From: CAZGTQ01 sp964528575
GTDB lineage: Bacteria; Planctomycetota; UBA1135; GCA-002686595
NCBI GenBank assembly: GCA_964528575.1
Contig: CAZGTQ010000384.1
Location: 1 to 11,799 of the forward strand
Direction: 5' to 3'
Length of the DNA stretch: 11,799 bases
A program made the position numbers and the translations under genes. The notes beneath the pieces were generated by a model, which was not told the DNA's origin, searched no databases, and saw only the letters and a list, made by a program, of their open reading frames with translations. Below are positions 1-6,613 of this stretch, piece by piece. The stretch's first letter is position 1, and the number at the start of each line of letters is the position of its first letter.

Positions 1-2391
1 GATCGGCAGGTCGAGCACGACGCGGTCGATGCGGTCGTCCTCGATCGCGCCCTCCTCGCTCCACCAGCGCTCGAGGCTCATGCGGCCCGCGCCGTCGATC
101 GCGAGCACGAGCCACGCGCCGTCCTGCGTGCCCGAGACGACGATGCCGTGGTACGAGCCCATCGCGCCCGCGCCGCCGCGCACGAGCCGGCCGCGCACCT
201 CGTACTCGCCGCCGACGGGCACGTCGGTGCAGATGCGGCCCGCCGCGTCGCGCTCCGCGCGCAGCGTCACCGAGCCCGCGTCGCGCTCGAGCTTGCTCTC
301 GCCCGCCGGGAAGAAGCCCGTCCAGGACGTGCCGGAGACGAGCGTGCCCGCGCCGACGAGGTCGACGCCTCCGCCGGCGAGCTGGGCCGCGGCGGGGAGC
401 AGCACGTGGTCGTCGCCCAGTGCGCTGCCGAGCAGCTCCGCGAACGAGCGCGCCCGCACCGGCAGCGGCGGGTCGAGCTCCTGGTACTGTGCGAGCACGC
501 CGTGCGCGCGCTGGCGCAGCTTCTTGATGCGCGTCTTCGCGCGCCGCGGGTGCTCGTTCGCCTTGTCGATCGTGAACATCCGCTCCTCGAGCGCCGCGTA
601 GCGGTCCTGCGACGCGCGCTCGTCCTTGCCCAACGCGAACTGACCGGCGTCGGCGAGGTCGAGCACGAGCTCGATCATCGCCGCCTCGGCGCCCGTGCGG
701 CCGAGCTGCGCGAGCACCTCGATCTGCGTCAAGAGCAGGTTGCCGTTCGGCGCGTCCGGGTCGTCGATCGACGTGCGCACGAACTCGAGGTCGCGCAGCG
801 CGCGCTCGAGCAGCTCCTCGCGACCGACGGCGCCGCCGCCCTTCTCCGCGGCGTCGCGGTACTGCTTCACGCGCGCCAGGCGCAGCTCGCGCCGCTGGTC
901 GCCGACGTGCAGCGGGTGGATCTCGTTCTTGATCCAGTCGCCGAAGCCGAGCTCGAAGTCCTTGAGCGTCGAGAAGCCGCCGGGGTTGCCCGGCGCGAGG
1001 AAGACCTCCTTGAACAGCTCGATCGAGTCGAGGTAGGGCTTGGTCGTCGTGATGCGGTCCTTGTAGCGCTGGTAGTAGGGCCGCCAGACGAACGCGAGCG
1101 TCTTGGGGTCCTCGAACTGCTGCAGGTAGTAGACGAGGCCCCAGCCGTAGGGATACATGATCCCGGGGTAGCTGCCCGGCTGCGAGAAGCCGATGACGTC
1201 GTCGAGCGAGAGCACGCGCCGCGCCGGCTCGCCCTCTTCGCCCTCCTCCGGCTCGTCCGCGATCATGATCAGGCCGGTCATGACGAGCTGCAGGTTGCGC
1301 AGGCGGCCCGTCGCCGCGTCCGGCCAGAGCACGCGCCGGTCGGCCATCGCCTTGGCGCCCTCGAAGAACGACGCGGTGCCCTCGTTGAGCCACGCCGGCG
1401 CCCAGCCGCCGCCGTTCTCGACGAGCGCCGTCATGAACTGGTGGCTCGCCTCGTGGAACAGCGTGCCGAGCATCACGTCGAGCGTGCCCGAGTCCGTGCG
1501 CGTGTCGTAGCAGACGACGCGCTTGTTCGCCGGCTCCCACCAGCCGCCCAGGCCCGACGGCCGGTCGCCGCCCGGCCACTCGTCGGTCATCTTCTCCCAG
1601 TCCGCGTGGACGCGGATCGTCGCCTTCTCGCGCGCCCGCGACTCGTCGCCGGCGAGATAGATCTGGACGTACGACTCGTGGATGTCGTCCATCGTGTCGG
1701 CGACGAGCTTGACGACGGACTCCTCGAGGTTCCCCTCGAGGCGGTAGTGGTCGCTGATCACCGTGACGAGCGGGCGTGTGCTGTCGCTGCCCGTCCCCGC
1801 GGCGTCGAGGTCGACGACCGTGAAGCGCTTCTTCACGTTCGCGTGCAGCTCGAGCGCGCGTTCGCGCTCTTTGCCGATCGCGAGCAGCTCGAGCCCGCTC
1901 AGGACGTCGAGCGCGCGCTCCCAGTGCTCGTGCTGCACGAGCTCCTCGGCCGACTCGAGCATCTCGTTGACGCACTTGTTGATCAGCGAGGTGCGCGCGC
2001 GGCCGACGGGATCGAGCTCCCAGACCCGCTTGCGCAGGTCCCGGTAGCGTCCGCTCTCGCCCTCGGTGTTCGCGACGCGGACCATCGCGCGCTCGAGCTG
2101 CTCCGCGGCCTCGTCGTCGCGATCCTGCGCGAGCAGCGTCTCGGCGAGCAGCTCGTGCCCCTCGGCGTCGGCGCTCTTCCCGCGCGCCGCGAGGTAGCCG
2201 CGCAGGTGCGCCTCGGCCTCGTCCCAGCTCTTCTTCGCGACGAGGCGGCGCGCCTCGATGATCTCGGGGTCCTGGGAGGCGCTCTCGCTCGTCGGTCCGG
2301 AGACGATCGCGGGCCGTGCCTCGTCGAGGCACAGCCCGGATGCGATCGCCAAGGCGGCGAGGAACGCTCCCGCTCGTGCGGGCGTTCGCAT
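1..2391 (-). CDS. Secreted HExxH metallopeptidase-like protein (DUF1570/gluzincin style), C-terminus cut off
   Basis: The reading frame runs from ATG at 2391 to the left edge without a stop: 797 codons, C-terminus missing. The first ~28 residues look like a Sec signal peptide (hydrophobic core FLAALAIASGL). Residues ~41-106 hold TPR-like helical pairs (SWDEAEAHLRGYLAARG and DEAAEQLERAM). The core has HEASH at residues 313-317 and WLNEGTASFFEG, with E337 twenty residues after the second histidine. This is the usual layout of zinc gluzincins: two His ligands, catalytic Glu, downstream Glu ligand. Residues from ~683 to the edge look like a beta-sandwich (LamG/jelly-roll style) domain. Likely role: a secreted peptidase or a relative of one; the substrate is unknown. 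It lies 97 bp downstream of the methionine-rich gene on the same strand and may be co-transcribed with it. No Shine-Dalgarno is visible before the ATG. Coding is supported by coherent translation and family motifs throughout; the family name is from memory. Confidence 0.88.
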   Translation of the reverse strand, partial: MRTPARAGAFLAALAIASGLCLDEARPAIVSGPTSESASQDPEIIEARRLVAKKSWDEAEAHLRGYLAARGKSADAEGHELLAETLLAQDRDDEAAEQLERAMVRVANTEGESGRYRDLRKRVWELDPVGRARTSLINKCVNEMLESAEELVQHEHWERALDVLSGLELLAIGKERERALELHANVKKRFTVVDLDAAGTGSDSTRPLVTVISDHYRLEGNLEESVVKLVADTMDDIHESYVQIYLAGDESRAREKATIRVHADWEKMTDEWPGGDRPSGLGGWWEPANKRVVCYDTRTDSGTLDVMLGTLFHEASHQFMTALVENGGGWAPAWLNEGTASFFEGAKAMADRRVLWPDAATGRLRNLQLVMTGLIMIADEPEEGEEGEPARRVLSLDDVIGFSQPGSYPGIMYPYGWGLVYYLQQFEDPKTLAFVWRPYYQRYKDRITTTKPYLDSIELFKEVFLAPGNPGGFSTLKDFELGFGDWIKNEIHPLHVGDQRRELRLARVKQYRDAAEKGGGAVGREELLERALRDLEFVRTSIDDPDAPNGNLLLTQIEVLAQLGRTGAEAAMIELVLDLADAGQFALGKDERASQDRYAALEERMFTIDKANEHPRRAKTRIKKLRQRAHGVLAQYQELDPPLPVRARSFAELLGSALGDDHVLLPAAAQLAGGGVDLVGAGTLVSGTSWTGFFPAGESKLERDAGSVTLRAERDAAGRICTDVPVGGEYEVRGRLVRGGAGAMGSYHGIVVSGTQDGAWLVLAIDGAGRMSLERWWSEEGAIEDDRIDRVVLDLPI

Positions 2392-2405
2392 GGCTCGATC
2401 TGGCG

Positions 2406-2439
2406 TGGCGGTGGGCGGTTTGCGGATTGGCGGTGGGCG
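2406..2439. repeat. Pair of 12-bp direct repeats upstream of the peptidase gene
   Basis: TGGCGGTGGGCG occurs exactly at 2406-2417 and again at 2428-2439. The starts are 22 bp apart, about two helical turns. The copies lie 15 to 48 bases upstream of the minus-strand ATG at 2391, in the gap between two co-directional genes. This placement would suit a tandem operator or an RNA-level site, but no regulator is known. Low-complexity G+C sequence could also give such a pair by chance. Confidence 0.45.
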
Positions 2440-2488
2440 CTTGGCGCGGCAGTCGGCGCTCGGCGCGTTCGGCGTGACGTGTCGGGCG

Positions 2489-3556
2489 CTATTCGCCGTC
2501 TCGGGTGGCGGCTCCGAGCTGGACGTTGCCGGACATCTCCATGTTCATCTCCATCTCCATGTCCTGGCCCATCATGCTCATCACCATCGCCATGTCCATG
2601 GCGAACGCCATCTCGGCGTCGAGCTCGAAGCGGTGCAGGTGACCGCCCGCGAGGTTCCACAGCAGCTCGCCTTCGCCCTTGAGCTCGAACTCGATGTCGG
2701 CGGCGTCGTAGCTCACCTCCGCTTCCATCTCGATGGGCATCTCGTCCGTCATCTCCTGGAGCAGATCGGTGATGTCGTTCGCGCCGCTGATGTCGAGCTT
2801 GATCTCGATCACGCCGACCTCGACGCCGTCGACCTCGCGCTTGCCGGTGTACGTCGCGATCGCCGAGCCGGTGACTTCGCCCATCATGTCCTTGAGCGTG
2901 CTCATGCCCGGCGTCGGGCCCATCGACGCCATCTCTTCCATGTCGTCGGGGAGGATCTTCATGTCGCCGCCGGCAGCGAGGACGTGGACGAGTCGGTCGT
3001 TCTCGATGCGCCACGTCGCGCCCGGCTCGACCGAACCGGTCGGCAGCAGGTCGCGCAGGTCCATGTCCTCCCACAGGTCCTCGAGCAGCTCGGGATCGGC
3101 GTCGTCGTCCTCGGCGAACGCGGCGGCGTACTCGCCCTCCTCGTCGCTCCACGTGAACACGACCGCCTTGCCCTCCAGCTCGCTCGATCCGGTGAAGTCC
3201 TGCTCCATGTCGCCGGCCATGCCGCCCATCTCGACGTTGCCCTCGGTCGTGAGCTCGTCGTAGGTGCGCCGGAGCGAGTGCGGCCGGCCCTCGGCCATCT
3301 TCGTGTACACGTCGGTGACGACGGATTTCACCGTCGTCGTCGTGTCCATCTCCATGTCGCCCATCTCTTCCGGCATCGGCTGGCCGTCGATGATCATCTC
3401 CATGCTGTCGACGGTGAGCGTGGTCTGGTTCGTGAACACCTTGGTCAGGCTCAGGCCCTCCTTCGGCGCGAAACGGACCGCATCGGCGGGGAAGACGAAC
3501 GCGGCGAGGGCGGCGACGCCGGGCACCAGGAGGAGCAGGGACTTCTCGTGCTTCAT
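2489..3556 (-). CDS. Secreted methionine-rich protein of unknown function
   Basis: The 355-residue protein starts at ATG 3556 with a clear Sec signal peptide (MKHEK then a hydrophobic core SLLLLVPGVAALAAFVF and PADA). An upstream in-frame ATG at 3652 would add 32 Pro/Arg-rich residues before this signal peptide, so I rejected it. The mature part is acidic and beta-rich by appearance. It has features such as TGSVEPGATWRIEND that recall planctomycete proteins of the DUF6263 kind, although I am not certain of that match. Residues 316-341 contain 12 methionines, mostly as alternating MxM, and further MxM or MM clusters occur in the N-terminal half. Methionine clusters bind Cu(I) in known periplasmic copper proteins, so metal binding is possible but unproven. 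It is probably the first gene of a minus-strand pair with the peptidase gene downstream, and is divergent from the selenoprotein/ECF cluster. Confidence 0.85.
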   Translation of the reverse strand: MKHEKSLLLLVPGVAALAAFVFPADAVRFAPKEGLSLTKVFTNQTTLTVDSMEMIIDGQPMPEEMGDMEMDTTTTVKSVVTDVYTKMAEGRPHSLRRTYDELTTEGNVEMGGMAGDMEQDFTGSSELEGKAVVFTWSDEEGEYAAAFAEDDDADPELLEDLWEDMDLRDLLPTGSVEPGATWRIENDRLVHVLAAGGDMKILPDDMEEMASMGPTPGMSTLKDMMGEVTGSAIATYTGKREVDGVEVGVIEIKLDISGANDITDLLQEMTDEMPIEMEAEVSYDAADIEFELKGEGELLWNLAGGHLHRFELDAEMAFAMDMAMVMSMMGQDMEMEMNMEMSGNVQLGAATRDGE

Positions 3557-3618
3557 GGATCGATCGGAGTTGGGCCCGCAGGGGAAGGGAGACGGCGGAG
3601 GCCGGTCCGAGCGGGCGA

Positions 3619-3631
3619 AAGGGATTCCCTT
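3619..3631. promoter_or_regulatory. Perfect 13-bp palindrome, possible operator
   Basis: AAGGGATTCCCTT is a perfect inverted repeat with one central base. It is a rare A/T-containing island in this region and lies 63 bp upstream of the minus-strand start at 3556. It could be a repressor or activator site for the methionine-rich gene. No regulator gene is in the window, so the role is inference. Confidence 0.25.
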
Positions 3632-3825
3632 CCGCGCGGGGCTCCCGATCATTTCCGCATTCGGGGGCCCCGGCGCGAGCGGGCGAGATGGCGCGCAACA
3701 TGGTAGGCCGCCCCGCGCGCTTCTCCAACGGGGGGAGGCCGCGCGCCGGCCGCGGTCGCCCGCAGCGGGCCAAAGGGGGGGCCGGGGCCACGCTTTGCAC
3801 CGGCCCGGCGGCTCGCGCAGCGCGG

Positions 3826-3854
3826 TTGTCCGCGGATCGGCACCGGGGCATCAT
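3826..3854 (+). promoter_or_regulatory. Possible sigma-70-type promoter for the selenoprotein/ECF cluster
   Basis: TTGTCC at 3826-3831 matches TTGACA in 4 of 6 positions. CATCAT at 3849-3854 matches TATAAT in 4 of 6. The spacer is exactly 17 bp. This would give a 5' leader of roughly 100 bases before the ATG at 3959. It is the best pair I could see, but a match of this quality can occur by chance. Confidence 0.28.
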
Positions 3855-3910
3855 GGCCGCGCTCCGGCCACGCGCCGCGCGAGCCCGACGCACGAACGCA
3901 CCGCCGCCCC

Positions 3911-3958
3911 GAGAGCACCGAGAGCGCCGAGAGCCCAGAGAGAGCCCAGAGAGCACCG
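3911..3958 (+). repeat. Purine-rich short tandem repeat in the selenoprotein leader
   Basis: Five degenerate copies of a 9-11 base unit built on GAGAGC (GAGAGCACC, GAGAGCGCC, GAGAGCCCA, GAGAGAGCCCA, GAGAGCACC) run up to one base before the ATG at 3959. No classical GGAGG is present, so the repeated GAGAG may act as a diffuse ribosome-loading sequence. Alternatively it may be simple replication slippage. The number of units could vary between strains. Confidence 0.6.
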
Positions 3959-4183
3959 ATGAAGGTCCAGATCGCCTACTGCGTCCAGTGAAACTACGAG
4001 CCCCAGGCGGCCGGTCTGGCCGCCGAGCTGAAGACCGCGTTCCCCGACCGGAACGTCGAGGTCGAGCTCCAGAAGTCGAGCGGCGGGGCGTTCGAGGTCC
4101 TCGTCGACGGGACGCAGGTGTTCTCCAAGCTCCGACTGAAGCGCTTCCCCGCGTACCAAGAGATCCCCGTCCTCCTGATGTGA
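3959..4183 (+). CDS. selW: SelW-like selenoprotein (Rdx family, CxxU thioredoxin-like fold), Sec encoded by TGA
   Basis: ATG 3959 to TGA 4181-4183 gives 74 residues if the in-frame TGA at 3989-3991 (codon 11) is read as selenocysteine. The start reads MKVQIAYCVQ, then U, then NYEPQAAGLAAELKTAFPD. This aligns without gaps to the SelW N-terminus (YCGAUGYKSKYLQLKKKLEDEFPG in mammals): beta-strand, CxxU redox loop, then helix. The later GGAFEVLVDGTQVFSKL matches the SelW GFFEVMVAGKLIHSK segment. Length suits bacterial Rdx proteins, which are cytosolic thiol/selenol redox proteins of uncertain physiological partner. An apparent bacterial SECIS hairpin follows the TGA (see separate entry). The gene is the first of a tight plus-strand cluster, with the ECF ATPase starting 16 bases after its stop. 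Standard gene callers would miss or truncate it. A chance nonsense mutation in a Cys homologue is the alternative, but the hairpin argues strongly against it. Confidence 0.93.
3989..4024 (+). promoter_or_regulatory. Bacterial SECIS element: UGA plus downstream hairpin with GGUCU loop
   Basis: The UGA at 3989-3991 is followed by a perfect 7-bp stem, GGCGGCC (4006-4012) with GGCCGCC (4018-4024). The stem closes a 5-base loop GGUCU (4013-4017) that begins 21 bases after the UGA. The E. coli fdhF SECIS, from memory, also has a GGUCU apical loop about 18 bases after its UGA, and the two loop guanines contact SelB. The element lies inside the coding sequence, as bacterial SECIS elements do, so its bases also encode residues 16-22. 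Confidence 0.85.
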
Positions 4184-4199
4184 AGAGGCCTCTGAGGCG
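4184..4199 (+). promoter_or_regulatory. Short intergenic with ribosome-binding site and 10-bp palindrome before the ECF ATPase
   Basis: The 16 bases between the selenoprotein stop and the TTG start hold AGAGG (4184-4188), a plausible Shine-Dalgarno 11 bases before TTG 4200. This lies within the perfect palindrome AGAGGCCTCT (4184-4193). A second GAGG at 4194-4197 is too close to TTG 4200 but is better spaced for the alternative TTG at 4212. Confidence 0.4.
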
Positions 4200-5858
4200 T
4201 TGAGCCGCACCTTGCTCCGCGCCCGCGGCCTGGGCTGCCGCTACCGCCGCCGGCCCGAGCCGTCGCTGCGGGGCATCGACCTCGATCTGGTCGCGGGCGA
4301 GGTCACGCTCCTCGTCGGCGGGAGCGCGTCCGGCAAGACGACGCTGCTGCGCTGCCTCGACGGGCTGATCCCGCGCTCGTATCCGGGCTCGGAGCGCACG
4401 GGCGAGCTCCGCGTCGGCGGCGAGCCGACCGACGCGTGGAGCCTCGCGCGCTTCGGCCGCCACGTCGGCACGCTGCTGCAGGACCCGGCGCGCCAGATCG
4501 TCGGCCTGGACGTCTTTCGTGAGATCGCGTTCGGGCCCGAGAACCTCGGCCTGCCCGCGGCCGAGGTGCGCCGGCGGGTGCTCGCGCTCGCCGAGCGGCT
4601 CGAGCTGAGCGGCTTGCTCGAGCGCAGCCCCGAGGAGCTCTCGGGCGGCGAGCTGCAGCGCGTCGCGCTCGCCGGCGTGCTCGCGATGGAGCCGGGCGTG
4701 CTGCTGCTCGACGAGCCGCTCGCCGCGCTCGACGGCCGGTCTGCGCGCGCGGTCGCCGCGCTCGTCCGCGCGCTCGCCGACGAGGGCCGCGCGGTCGTCG
4801 TCGTCGAGCACCGCATCGAGGAGCTGCTCGACGCGCGCCCCGACCAGGTCGTCTGGCTCGAGGGCGGCGCGGTCGCGTGGCGCGGCACGCTCGACGCGTT
4901 CCTCGAGCGCGCGGACCCCGCCGAGCTCGTGCTCCCGTTCGACGCGGCCGTCCGCCGCTGGCGCGCCCGCGACGGCTCGGCGCCGGGCCCGCTCGTCGCG
5001 CGGCCGCGAGGCGCGGCAGGGGGTCCTGAGTCAGCGGCCCCGCTCGTCGAGCTGCGCGACGTGACGCACCGCTATCCGTCGGGCGAGCGCGCGCTCGAGC
5101 GCGCGTCGCTCGCGGTGCGCGCGGGCGAGACCGTCGCCTTGCTCGGCGCGAACGGCTCGGGCAAGTCGACGCTCCTGCGCCACGCGATCGGTCTCTTGCG
5201 CCCGACGGCCGGAGTCGTCGTCGTCGCGGGCGTCGACGCGGCGGGCCGCAGCGTGGCGGAGCTCGCGCGCACGGCCGCGCTCGTCTTCCAGGACCCGGCC
5301 GCGATGCTGTTCGCCGACACCGTCGAGGAAGAGCTGCGCTTCGCGCCCCACAACCTCGGTCTCGCGCCGGAGCGGATCCGCGCACGCGTCGACGCCGCGC
5401 TCGCCGCGCTCGGCCTCGAGGCGCTGCGCGCGGAGCCGCCGGGCGCGCTGTCGCTCGGCCAGAAGAAGCGCGTGTGCCTCGCGGCGCTCGTCAGCCAGGG
5501 CGCGCGCCTGTGGCTGCTCGACGAGCCGACCGCCGGGCTCGACCCGGGCGGCGTCGCGGACTTCCTCGACGCGCTGCGCGGCGGCCTGGCGCCCGCCGCG
5601 GCCGATGGCGGCGCGCGCGCGGTGCTCCTCGCGACGCACGACCTCGACCTCGCGCTCGTGCACGCGGACCGCATCGCGGTGCTCGAGGGGGGCCGCATCG
5701 TCGCGCTCGGCACGCCCGCCCAGACGCTCGGCGACCCGGAGCTGCTCGCGCGCGCGGGCCTCGTGGAGACGAGCCTCGTGCGCGCCAACCGCCCGCGGTT
5801 CGAGCGCGGCGAGCCGCCGTGGGACGCGCGGCGATTCGCGCGGGAGGGCGCGGCGTGA
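4200..5858 (+). CDS. ecfA: ECF importer energizing subunit: two ABC ATPase domains fused in one chain
   Basis: A 552-residue protein with two complete CbiO-type nucleotide-binding domains, corresponding to a fused EcfA/EcfA' pair (YkoD-like architecture). Domain 1: Walker A GGSASGKT (40-47), Q94, signature LSGGE (147-151), Walker B LLLDEP (168-173), switch H204. Domain 2: Walker A GANGSGKS (316-323), Q364, signature LSLGQ (417-421), Walker B LLDEP (439-443), switch H480. A linker of ~50 residues (about 235-283) joins them. ATP hydrolysis on the cytoplasmic face drives the S and T components encoded next. The second signature has Leu in place of the usual first Gly, so the two ATP sites may be unequal. 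TTG 4200 is the first in-frame start after a stop at 4176; TTG 4212 is an alternative. The stop overlaps the GTG of the next gene, which implies translational coupling. Confidence 0.95.
   Translation: MSRTLLRARGLGCRYRRRPEPSLRGIDLDLVAGEVTLLVGGSASGKTTLLRCLDGLIPRSYPGSERTGELRVGGEPTDAWSLARFGRHVGTLLQDPARQIVGLDVFREIAFGPENLGLPAAEVRRRVLALAERLELSGLLERSPEELSGGELQRVALAGVLAMEPGVLLLDEPLAALDGRSARAVAALVRALADEGRAVVVVEHRIEELLDARPDQVVWLEGGAVAWRGTLDAFLERADPAELVLPFDAAVRRWRARDGSAPGPLVARPRGAAGGPESAAPLVELRDVTHRYPSGERALERASLAVRAGETVALLGANGSGKSTLLRHAIGLLRPTAGVVVVAGVDAAGRSVAELARTAALVFQDPAAMLFADTVEEELRFAPHNLGLAPERIRARVDAALAALGLEALRAEPPGALSLGQKKRVCLAALVSQGARLWLLDEPTAGLDPGGVADFLDALRGGLAPAAADGGARAVLLATHDLDLALVHADRIAVLEGGRIVALGTPAQTLGDPELLARAGLVETSLVRANRPRFERGEPPWDARRFAREGAA
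5843..5847 (+). promoter_or_regulatory. Strong Shine-Dalgarno for the S component gene
   Basis: GGAGG sits 7 bases before the GTG at 5855, inside the end of the ATPase gene. It is the clearest Shine-Dalgarno in the window and is what fixes the S component start at the GTG overlapping the upstream TGA (GTGA), rather than at an earlier in-frame ATG inside the ATPase gene. Confidence 0.75.
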
Positions 5859-6613
5859 GCGAGTCGGCCCGCAGCCCGCGCGCGCGCGGCTTCGATTCGC
5901 GCGCGGTCGTGCGGATGGCGACGGGCGCGGCGCTGTACGGCGTCCTGTCGTGGCTGACGAACGTCGTGCCGATGCCGAGCATCTCGCTCGTGTCGCTGCG
6001 GCCGGCCATCGTCGTGCCGATCTTCTTCGGCTACACGTGGGGCCCTGCGGTCGGCTTCTTCTCCGGCCTCGTCGGCAACGCGATCGGCGACACGCTCACC
6101 GGCTGGGGGTTCTATCCGACGTGGGTCATCGGCAACGGCGTGCTCGGCGCGGTGCCGGGCCTCGCGCGGCTGCCCGCGGTCGCGCGCGTGCTCGGCGGCC
6201 GCGGCGGCGCGCCGCACGTGCTCGCGGCGAGCGCGCTCGCGGGGCTGTCCGCGCTGTCGTGGATGATGCGCGGCGTGACCGAGCCGCTGAGCGAGCGCAC
6301 GTTCCTGCCCGCCGACTTCGTGCCGTCCGAGCACGCGGACTGGCCGCTCTACCTCGCGCTGCTCGTCGCGGTCGTCTGGCTCTTCGTGCGCGGCCGTCCG
6401 ACCGCCGAGGCGGTGCTGTGGGGTTTGTTCGGCATCATCGGCGGGATCGGCACCGCGGCGCTGCTCGACGTCCCGTACAACAGGCTGACGTTCGAAGCGA
6501 CGATGATCGGACAGTTCCTCCCCGCGACCCTCGGCAACGCCGTGATCCTCGTCGTGCTGTTCCCGCCGCTCGTGCGCTCGTACCGGCGCGCGTTGGAGCG
6601 CGCGGGCCGCTGA
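5855..6613 (+). CDS. ECF importer substrate-specificity (S) component
   Basis: A 252-residue integral membrane protein, starting at GTG 5855. It has about six hydrophobic segments and the typical S-component run LRPAIVVPIFFGYTWG (from residue 48), followed by a glycine-rich stretch containing SGLVGNAIGDTLTGWGFYP and GNGVLGAVPGL. This resembles the Pfam ECF-riboflavin_trS-type S components; that assignment is from memory. It should bind the vitamin or other micronutrient and hand it to EcfT/EcfA. The substrate cannot be read from sequence, and there is no riboswitch to hint at it. Because dedicated ATPase and T subunits sit in the same cluster, it is probably a dedicated (group I) system. The frame continues, past the TGA at 6611-6613, directly into the ecfT frame. 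Confidence 0.88.
   Translation: MSESARSPRARGFDSRAVVRMATGAALYGVLSWLTNVVPMPSISLVSLRPAIVVPIFFGYTWGPAVGFFSGLVGNAIGDTLTGWGFYPTWVIGNGVLGAVPGLARLPAVARVLGGRGGAPHVLAASALAGLSALSWMMRGVTEPLSERTFLPADFVPSEHADWPLYLALLVAVVWLFVRGRPTAEAVLWGLFGIIGGIGTAALLDVPYNRLTFEATMIGQFLPATLGNAVILVVLFPPLVRSYRRALERAGR

Larger units (their letters stand above)
3557..3958. other. Divergent intergenic region between the methionine-rich gene and the selenoprotein/ECF cluster
   Basis: About 400 bases without a convincing gene. The open frames crossing it translate to Arg/Pro/Ala-rich low-complexity protein with no family features. It must hold promoters for both directions. Visible items are a 13-bp palindrome (3619-3631), a possible sigma-70 promoter for the plus strand (3826-3854), and a purine-rich tandem repeat next to the selenoprotein start (3911-3958). 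I saw no TPP, cobalamin or FMN riboswitch consensus, although an ECF importer is downstream. Confidence 0.6.

Noticed and set aside
148..2682. 844-residue plus-strand open frame opposite the peptidase gene
   Set aside because: The opposite strand encodes a coherent secreted peptidase with HEASH and NEG motifs. This frame is low-complexity Arg/Val/Leu/Ala repeats of the kind produced by antisense GC-rich coding DNA.
3649..3918. 89-residue minus-strand open frame in the divergent region
   Set aside because: Arg/Pro/Gly-rich composition, no signal or domain, and it would overlap both promoter regions. More likely a chance frame.
3557..3958. Vitamin riboswitch (TPP, cobalamin, FMN) ahead of the ECF cluster
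   Set aside because: I looked for the conserved core boxes of these classes in the leader and saw none; the leader is short and repeat-rich.
1983..4811. 942-residue minus-strand open frame spanning the intergenic region and into the ATPase gene
   Set aside because: It is Arg/Ala-rich shadow sequence, overlaps three well-supported genes in other frames, and shows no family features. Very high G+C suppresses stops in antisense frames.
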